A DNA stretch of 6,070 bases, taken from the NCBI GenBank assembly GCA_964404395.1, contig CAYOKA010000133.1, positions 1 through 6,070 on the forward strand. Direction: 5' to 3'. Under the pieces are notes generated by a model. The model was not told the DNA's origin and did not search any database. It worked only from the letters and a program-made list of their open reading frames with translations. The translations under genes and the position numbers were made by a program. The DNA comes from JAAYBT01 sp964404395. GTDB lineage: Bacteria; Bacillota; Clostridia; Acetivibrionales; DTU013. Below are positions 1 to 4,460 of this stretch, piece by piece; position 1 is the first letter of the stretch, and the number at the start of each line of letters is the position of its first letter.

Positions 1-7
1 GGAGGAA
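1..7 (+). promoter_or_regulatory. Ribosome binding site of the lipoprotein gene
   Basis: The window opens with GGAGGAA, a good Shine-Dalgarno match. The ATG at 18 lies 12 nt after the GGAGG core, which is slightly longer than ideal. There is no stop in frame between base 1 and the ATG, so an earlier start outside the window cannot be excluded. The signal peptide that begins at this ATG makes it the best choice. Confidence 0.6.
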
Positions 8-17
8 TAATTGGATT

Positions 18-569
18 ATGTGCAAGCTTATAATTAACTCGATACTTATACTTGGTATGTTACTTCTGAGCTCTTGTTCATTGGGAAATTCAAGAACAGA
101 AATGCTTAACAGAGATAGTGATGATACAAAAGCAAATGCACGCTTGGATCAGATAATTGAAACCATTAAAAATAAGGACAAGGAAAATTTGAAAGCTTTA
201 TTTTCTGAAAAAGCATTGAGTGAAGTAGATGATTTTGATGGCAGTATGAATGACTTGTTAGATTTTTTTCAAGGTGAAGTTGAATCATGGGAAAAATCAA
301 GTGGCCCAACTGTGTTTGAATCAAATGACCATGGGCATGTAAAAAAAGAAGTCAGTTCATACTATTATGTTAACACCGACGAAGAAAAATACTTCTTTTT
401 GCTAAAAGATTATCCGGTTGATACAGATCACTCTGATAATGTTGGCCTTTATTTGCTCTTGGTAGTAAAAGCAGAAGATAGAGAAAAAATATATGATGGT
501 AGCCAAAAAATATTATATGATGGCAAAAAAAAGATATCACATGCTGGGATATTTTTACCACTAAAATAA
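18..569 (+). CDS. Small secreted lipoprotein, DUF5104-like
   Basis: This encodes a 183-residue protein with a lipoprotein signal peptide: a short basic start (Lys3), a hydrophobic stretch (about residues 4-17) and a lipobox LSSC at residues 17-20. Cys20 should be lipidated, anchoring the mature protein on the outer face of the membrane. The mature part is acidic and lysine-rich. It begins with the helical segment LDQIIETIKNKDKENLKALF (residues 43-62), followed by a mixed region containing DFFQGEV (82-88) and DNVGLYLLLV (140-149). From memory this matches DUF5104, a Firmicute lipoprotein family of unknown function; the helical 'count and growth' start resembles NTF2-like/DUF4878-type folds, but that is inference. 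The gene is clearly richer in A+T than the gat operon. It lies upstream of, and in the same direction as, an RHS fragment, so an immunity role for an RHS toxin is possible but unproven. Confidence 0.8.
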   Translation: MCKLIINSILILGMLLLSSCSLGNSRTEMLNRDSDDTKANARLDQIIETIKNKDKENLKALFSEKALSEVDDFDGSMNDLLDFFQGEVESWEKSSGPTVFESNDHGHVKKEVSSYYYVNTDEEKYFFLLKDYPVDTDHSDNVGLYLLLVVKAEDREKIYDGSQKILYDGKKKISHAGIFLPLK

Positions 570-586
570 AAAAGTATAGCACATAG

Positions 587-628
587 CTGCCATTAACTGT
601 AGGAAATCCTTACTGGCAGATTTTGCTT
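587..628 (+). terminator. Weak candidate terminator after the lipoprotein gene
   Basis: The arms CTGCCA (587-592) and TGGCAG (614-619) pair perfectly. Inside them GTAGG (599-603) can pair with CCTTAC (608-613) with one bulged T. The right arm is followed by ATTTTGCTT. The structure starts 17 nt after the stop codon, the right place for a Rho-independent terminator. The six unpaired bases 593-598 and the short T run make it weak. Confidence 0.35.
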
Positions 629-678
629 CGGCGAGGTTTGATATATTTCAGCTTTGCCGGAATTATCCAAAACGGCAT

Positions 679-728
679 GGGTCACAGGGGGACGTTTTTG
701 TCGTGTCATTGTTCTCCCTCTGCGCCCC
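679..728. repeat. Imperfect inverted repeat, REP-like
   Basis: The arms 679-692 (GGGTCACAGGGGGA) and 715-728 (TCCCTCTGCGCCCC) pair at 11 Watson-Crick positions plus one G-T out of 14, around a 22-nt loop. The CAGGGGGAC core resembles palindromic repeats that I recall as scattered in many Firmicute genomes, some linked to REP-associated tyrosine transposases. Membership in such a family is inference. The repeat lies inside the open frame of the RHS fragment but encodes residues (about 9-25) that do not look like RHS sequence, so it probably marks an insertion or recombination edge. Confidence 0.5.
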
Positions 729-740
729 AGTATTTGGGAG

Positions 741-754
741 ACCCAGTCCTGGGT
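741..754. repeat. Short perfect inverted repeat
   Basis: ACCCAG-TC-CTGGGT consists of two 6-bp arms around two bases, just after the larger imperfect inverted repeat and just before recognisable RHS coding sequence begins. It may be part of the same repetitive element. No function can be assigned. Confidence 0.3.
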
Positions 755-1132
755 ATCAGCCGGTCAGGCAGCTGAGGAATTGTGGAATCCAAAAGGGAGT
801 GTCACACTAAAAATCAATGATAGTGCCGGAAGGCTTAAGGCGGTAAAAGACGGCAATGTAGCAGAATATACCGTATATACCTATGATGGGAATGGGAACA
901 GAACCGGCATCACATATCCGGACGGCGCAACCGAAGCATATGAGTACTATCAGGACAATCTGCTCAAAAAGCTCACCAACAAAACCGTAGATGGTGCAAC
1001 CCAGTATGCCCAGGAGATAGTTGAAAACGTAGGCTACTATGAATATAACGTGTGGAACCAGATGACCAAGTCGACCTCGAATAACAGTTAAATAGTACCA
1101 TGCAGAAGCGCTTCGGAAAGAAATTTACTGAT

Positions 1133-1155
1133 ATTTTGCGCAAAATTTTGAGTAT
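1133..1155 (+). repeat. Diverged direct repeat, copy 1, with 14-bp palindrome
   Basis: ATTTTGCGCAAAAT (1133-1146) is a perfect 14-bp palindrome, followed by TTTGAGTAT. Positions 1135-1153 match 1237-1255 at 17 of 19 bases, the two copies being 102 bp apart in direct orientation. Repeated GCAAAA..TTGA motifs of this kind recall the iterated ends of IS21-type insertion sequences, but that is only a resemblance. Confidence 0.45.
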
Positions 1156-1236
1156 GGGACTGAAAAATACAATAATTATGCATTATGTTAACTGATTCAG
1201 TGGGTTTTGAGGCGAATTCCGGCCCCTAATCAAAAA

Positions 1237-1258
1237 TTTGCGCAAAAAGTTGAGTTAT
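1237..1258 (+). repeat. Diverged direct repeat, copy 2
   Basis: This is the second copy of the repeat: TTTGCGCAAAA followed by AGTTGAGTTAT. Its palindromic part is reduced to 10 bp (1237-1246). The extra T before the final AT shifts the end by one base relative to copy 1. Confidence 0.45.
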
Positions 1259-1390
1259 TTTATGAAAGAATACTTGAGCCACTTTTCAGCTGCCAGATGG
1301 TGGAATATTCCGTATATAAACGAGATTGTTGGGTCCGAAGCTACAGTTGCCAACTCGGCTGATATCACTGTGTCTGAGCACAATGCACGA

Positions 1391-1431
1391 ATTCGCAAAA
1401 ACGGTAAGCGAGCCCACTCATGTGAGCTCGC
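1391..1431 (-). terminator. Candidate terminator of the aspS-gatC/gatA/gatB operon
   Basis: Read on the minus strand, GCGAGCTCAC, loop ATGA, GTGGGCTCGC forms a 10-bp stem with a single U-G wobble (arms 1431-1422 and 1417-1408). Downstream comes TTACCGTTTTTGCG, so the five-T run starts six bases after the stem. The hairpin lies about 75 nt past the gatB stop, with no gene between. The stem is strong, but the delayed T run makes it an imperfect Rho-independent terminator. On the plus strand the wobble becomes a C-A mismatch and no T run follows, so it appears directed at the gat operon. Confidence 0.5.
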
Positions 1432-1505
1432 CCTTCCAGCTGGGGCGATAACAAGACGAAATGGCAGCTGCCGGTACTTGACCAGCCGAATTAATTATTC
1501 GCCCT

Positions 1506-2939
1506 TTATTCCTCCAGTATTTCTACCATAACTTCCTTAATAATGACCGGGTTGGCTCTGCCGGAGGTCTTTTTCATGGTCTGACCCACCAGCGCCTGAA
1601 GTGCAGCGGTTTTACCCTTTCTGTAGTCCGCTGCCAGCTTGGGTTGCTCATTGATAACCTGAGCCGCGATCTCCCTGAGCTCATCCTTATCGTTAATCTG
1701 TTCCAGTCCCTCTTTTCGAACCAGCTCAACCGGATCCTGATCCTTTTCCCACAGCATGTTAAGCACCTTTTTACTTGTGCTGCTGTTTACCTTCCCATCG
1801 CCTGTCAATTGAACAAGCCCTGCAAAATTTGCTGCTGAAATGGGAATATCAATCTCATCCTGAGCTAGCAGGCGCATAACCTCTGTCTGAATAAGGTTCG
1901 CAGCAAGCACCGGATAATCAGTATTTTCCACAACGGCTTCAAAGTAGTCGGATATTTCCTTTTGCATCGTTATCTGCTCAGCCGCATAGGGCGTCATTTC
2001 ATATTGCTTCACATACTCCTGCTTTCGCTGATCCGGAAGTACCGGGATTTTGCTGCTCAGATCCTTAAGCCTCTCCGGCGAAATACGGATGGGGGCAAGG
2101 TCTGGGTCAGGGAAATAGCGATAATCATCCGCATCCTCCTTGCTGCGCATGGAGAAAGTCTTTCCAGACTGCTGGTCAAAGCGCCTTGTTTCCTGCACAA
2201 TGGCTTCACCGGCCTCCACAGCTTCCACCTGACGCTTAAATTCATATTCAATGGCCTTCATAATAAATTGAAAACTATTGAGATTTTTCATTTCCGTGCG
2301 TGTGCCTAGAGCGGTCTCGCCTCTTTTGCGTACGGAGAGATTCACGTCACAGCGCATGGAGCCCTCGTTCATTTTGCAGTCGGAGACACCTGTATAGAGA
2401 ATAATAGCCCGCAGCTTTTGCAGATATGCGTTAGCTTCCTCTGCCGAGCGAATATCCGGCTCCGAAACGATCTCAATCAAGGGAACCCCGCCCCGGTTGC
2501 AATCAATGAAGGTGCCCTTGCCATCCTCATGAATCAGCTTACCCGCATCCTCCTCAATATGAATGCGGTTAATGCCGATGCGTTTAGCGTCGCCCTTTTC
2601 AGTTTCAATATCGATATAACCATTCTGACAAAGGGGCAGCTCAAATTGTGAAATCTGATATGCCTTTGCTAAATCGGGATAAAAGTAGTTTTTTCGGTCT
2701 TCTATCGAAAAGGTCGTTATTTGACAGTTGGTAGCTAAGCCCGCCATAATTGCATAATTGACTGCCTGCTCATTGAGCACGGGGAGCGTGCCGGGCATGC
2801 CCAGGCACACCGGGCAGCATTGAGTATTCGGCTCGGCTCCAAAGGTTGTCGGGCAATTGCAGAAGAGCTTGGTGGCTGTTTTTAGCTCTACATGCACCTC
2901 GAGACCGATGACCATTTCATAATTTGCTATTGATGCCAT
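1506..2939 (-). CDS. gatB: Asp-tRNA(Asn)/Glu-tRNA(Gln) amidotransferase subunit B
   Basis: GatB is the tRNA-binding and kinase-like subunit of GatCAB. It uses ATP to phosphorylate the side chain of Asp on tRNA(Asn) or Glu on tRNA(Gln), and ammonia from GatA then converts it to the amide. The 477 residues are a full-length match to the family (about 475). The N-terminal catalytic cradle carries VIGLEVHVEL (10-19), metal-site candidates Glu14 and His16, RKNYFYPDLAKAYQISQF (82-99), HIEEDAGK (127-134) and the family signature FIDCNRGGVPLIEI (144-157), then DDYRYFPDPDL (271-281). Cys27, Cys29, Cys42 and Cys45 form a complete CxC...CxxC zinc-site set, which some Firmicute homologues such as the S. 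aureus one lack. The C-terminal helical and YqeY-like tail, which grips the tRNA elbow, covers about 325-477 and includes VGQTMKKTSGRANP (451-464). The ATG lies 2 nt after the gatA stop, pointing to translational coupling. It is the last gene of the operon. Confidence 0.97.
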   Translation of the reverse strand: MASIANYEMVIGLEVHVELKTATKLFCNCPTTFGAEPNTQCCPVCLGMPGTLPVLNEQAVNYAIMAGLATNCQITTFSIEDRKNYFYPDLAKAYQISQFELPLCQNGYIDIETEKGDAKRIGINRIHIEEDAGKLIHEDGKGTFIDCNRGGVPLIEIVSEPDIRSAEEANAYLQKLRAIILYTGVSDCKMNEGSMRCDVNLSVRKRGETALGTRTEMKNLNSFQFIMKAIEYEFKRQVEAVEAGEAIVQETRRFDQQSGKTFSMRSKEDADDYRYFPDPDLAPIRISPERLKDLSSKIPVLPDQRKQEYVKQYEMTPYAAEQITMQKEISDYFEAVVENTDYPVLAANLIQTEVMRLLAQDEIDIPISAANFAGLVQLTGDGKVNSSTSKKVLNMLWEKDQDPVELVRKEGLEQINDKDELREIAAQVINEQPKLAADYRKGKTAALQALVGQTMKKTSGRANPVIIKEVMVEILEE

Positions 2940-2941
2940 TA

Positions 2942-4444
2942 CTATTTTCCCCCCTTCATGCTCTGTTCGTATGCATATGCTGTACGGTACAAGGTCGCCT
3001 CGCTGAAGGCCTTGCCTATAAGCTGCATTCCAATGGGCAGCCCTTGAGGGTCCTTACCGCAGGGTATGGCCAGGGATGGAAGACCTGCTAAATTGGCCGG
3101 GATCGTAAAAATGTTATCCTGGTAGGCCTCAAGTGGCTTTCCGGCCTTTTCTCTCAGCTTGTATGCCGTCGTTTGGGATACAGGTGAAAGAATAATGTCA
3201 AAGCGCTCAAAAATAGCATTCAGGTCGCCTGTGATTAATGTACGAGCCTGCAAGGCTTTCTTATAATATGCATCGTAGTTCTCTGCGCTAAGGACAAAGT
3301 TCCCAAGCATGATACGGCGCTTTACTTCTCTGCCGAAGCCCTCGGTTCTGGTCTTCTTGTAGAGCTGGTCGATATCTTCATAGCCCTGTGCGCAATAGCC
3401 ATATTTCACGCCATCAAATCGAGCCAGATTGGAGGAGGCCTCCGCACTGGAGATGACACAATAGGCGGGTAGCGCGTACTGCAGATTGGGAAGAGAAACC
3501 TCATCCACATGTGCGCCAAGCTCTTCATATAGCTTGGCCGCATCCAGTACAGCCCTCCTGATATCGGCGGATACTTTTTCGGAAAAGTACTCCTTGGGTA
3601 GCGCTATTCGCAGGCCATTTACCCCGCCTTCAATGCTGGAAGTAAAATCGCTGTCAGAATGAGCAACAGACGTAGAATCGAGGGGATCCTGTCCAATAAG
3701 TGCATTGAGCACCAGCGCAGAATCACGAACATCCTTTGTCAGCGGACCGATTTGATCGAGAGAGGAGGCGAATGCGACTAAGCCATAACGAGAAACTGCT
3801 CCATAGGTAGGCTTCATTCCGACAACGCCGCAAAATGAGGCCGGCTGTCGAACAGAGCCACCTGTATCAGTACCCAGCGTAAAGGCTGCCTCATTTGCTG
3901 CTACAGCAGCAGAGGAGCCTCCTGAGCTGCCTCCCGGCACGCGATCCAGATTTATGGGGTTTCGGGTTTTTTTAAAATAGGAATTCTCCGTGGTGGATCC
4001 CATGGCGAATTCGTCCATGTTCATTTTCCCCAGTGTGATTACCTGCTGTGCCGCCAGCTTTTCCATAACTGTAGCATTATAAGGAGGAACGAAGCTCTCC
4101 AGCATTTTTGATGCGCAGGTGGTGGGAATGCCTGCTGTGCAGATGTTATCCTTTATTCCCGCAGGAATGCCTGCCAGCGCAGGCAACTGTTGCCCTGCGG
4201 CACGCAGCTTATCCACACTGTCAGCCTGTTGCCGGGCCAAATCTGCGGTAATAGTAATATAAGCCTGTATATCAGGTTCTTTTGATGAAATCTGCTTAAG
4301 ATATGCTTCAACCAGCTCAGCGGAGGAAACCGATTTTTCCTGTAAAAGCTGAGACAATTGGGAAACGGTCATCCCCGTAATGGACTCTGTTGTTTGTATG
4401 GCAGCATTTTCAACTGTTTTTCCTTTTGTCTTTTCTATAGACAT
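2942..4444 (-). CDS. gatA: Asp-tRNA(Asn)/Glu-tRNA(Gln) amidotransferase subunit A
   Basis: GatA is the glutaminase/asparaginase subunit of GatCAB. This amidase-signature enzyme releases ammonia from glutamine (or asparagine) and passes it through a tunnel to GatB. The 500-residue protein has the complete Ser-cisSer-Lys triad: Lys98 in GIPAGIKDN, Ser173 in VPGGSSGGS and the nucleophile Ser197 in TDTGGSVRQPA. The spacings of 75 and 24 residues equal those of S. aureus GatA (Lys79, Ser154, Ser178). Other family landmarks are GKMNMDEFAMGS (139-150), GVVGMKPTYG (206-215), RYGLVAFASSLDQIGP (219-234) and, near the end, NLAGLPSLAIP. Relative to S. aureus there are about 19 extra N-terminal residues, rich in Thr and Lys, before the usual first helix. 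The ATG at 4444 is nevertheless supported by a strong AAAGGAGGA six bases upstream. It starts 16 nt after the aspS-gatC stop and ends 2 nt before gatB, so the three form one operon. Confidence 0.97.
   Translation of the reverse strand: MSIEKTKGKTVENAAIQTTESITGMTVSQLSQLLQEKSVSSAELVEAYLKQISSKEPDIQAYITITADLARQQADSVDKLRAAGQQLPALAGIPAGIKDNICTAGIPTTCASKMLESFVPPYNATVMEKLAAQQVITLGKMNMDEFAMGSTTENSYFKKTRNPINLDRVPGGSSGGSSAAVAANEAAFTLGTDTGGSVRQPASFCGVVGMKPTYGAVSRYGLVAFASSLDQIGPLTKDVRDSALVLNALIGQDPLDSTSVAHSDSDFTSSIEGGVNGLRIALPKEYFSEKVSADIRRAVLDAAKLYEELGAHVDEVSLPNLQYALPAYCVISSAEASSNLARFDGVKYGYCAQGYEDIDQLYKKTRTEGFGREVKRRIMLGNFVLSAENYDAYYKKALQARTLITGDLNAIFERFDIILSPVSQTTAYKLREKAGKPLEAYQDNIFTIPANLAGLPSLAIPCGKDPQGLPIGMQLIGKAFSEATLYRTAYAYEQSMKGGK
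2949..2956 (-). promoter_or_regulatory. gatB ribosome binding site inside the gatA 3' end
   Basis: On the minus strand AAGGGGGG lies 9 nt before the gatB ATG. It is formed by the codons for the last residues of GatA (KGGK). With only two bases between the gatA TAG and the gatB ATG, ribosomes ending gatA are placed to restart on gatB, which would help keep the A and B subunits in equal amounts. Confidence 0.65.
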
Positions 4445-4450
4445 TTGCGC

Positions 4451-4460
4451 TCCTCCTTTC
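4451..4460 (-). promoter_or_regulatory. gatA ribosome binding site
   Basis: Minus-strand GAAAGGAGGA ends six bases before the ATG at 4444-4442 and lies within the 16-nt gap after the aspS-gatC stop. It is a near-perfect Shine-Dalgarno sequence and settles the gatA start despite the unusual N-terminal extension. Confidence 0.85.

Larger units (their letters stand above)
654..1091 (+). pseudogene. RHS/YD-repeat protein fragment
   Basis: An open frame of 145 codons from a TTG at 654. From about residue 44 (near 783) onward it reads as YD-repeat protein: DSAGRLKAVKDG (56-67), then a full repeat unit YTYDGNGNRTGITYPDG (75-91) with YEYYQDNLLKKL (96-107), then YYEYNVWNQMTKS (128-140). RHS/YD proteins are very long surface or secreted proteins whose repeats build a shell around a C-terminal toxin. 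Only two to three repeats remain here, against dozens in an intact protein, and there is no signal peptide, RHS core signature or toxin tip. The first ~40 residues are unlike RHS and run through a GC-rich inverted repeat. The frame ends at TAA straight after STSNNS, where an intact protein would continue with more repeats. No good ribosome binding site precedes the TTG. It is most likely a non-functional remnant or displaced piece of a larger RHS gene. Identity as YD-repeat is secure; its expression is doubtful. Confidence 0.72.
1092..1505. other. Gene-free stretch with palindromes and diverged repeats
   Basis: These 414 bases between the RHS fragment and the end of gatB contain no convincing gene. 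A 97-codon open frame on the plus strand (1238-1531) runs into the gatB coding region and resembles nothing I know. The stretch does hold a palindrome GAAGCGCTTC (1105-1114), a diverged direct repeat (1135-1155 and 1237-1258), four copies of TTGAG in the same orientation (1148, 1207, 1250, 1274), a palindrome GGCAGCTGCC (1463-1472) and a hairpin at 1408-1431. It looks like decayed mobile or repetitive DNA; no transposase remnant was recognised. Confidence 0.5.

Noticed and set aside
370..582. Minus-strand 70-codon frame opposite the lipoprotein gene
   Set aside because: It is antisense to a well-supported lipoprotein gene. Its hydrophobic phenylalanine-rich product is what A-rich DNA gives when read backwards.
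1135..1258. CRISPR-like array suggested by repeats with palindromic cores
   Set aside because: There are only two diverged copies, 102 bp apart, with no regular spacing and no cas gene in view.
1238..1531. A 97-codon open frame on the plus strand after the RHS fragment
   Set aside because: It starts inside a direct repeat, runs across the hairpin and 26 bases into the gatB coding end on the opposite strand, has no ribosome binding site, and its protein has no recognisable pattern.
1962..2309. Plus-strand open frames inside gatB, gatA and aspS (for example this one and 5293-5808)
   Set aside because: They are opposite-strand shadows of strongly conserved genes and encode nothing recognisable.
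4372..4374. Shorter GatA starting at internal Met25, which would match the usual family N-terminus
   Set aside because: The first ATG has a near-perfect ribosome binding site six bases upstream, while Met25 has no good one.
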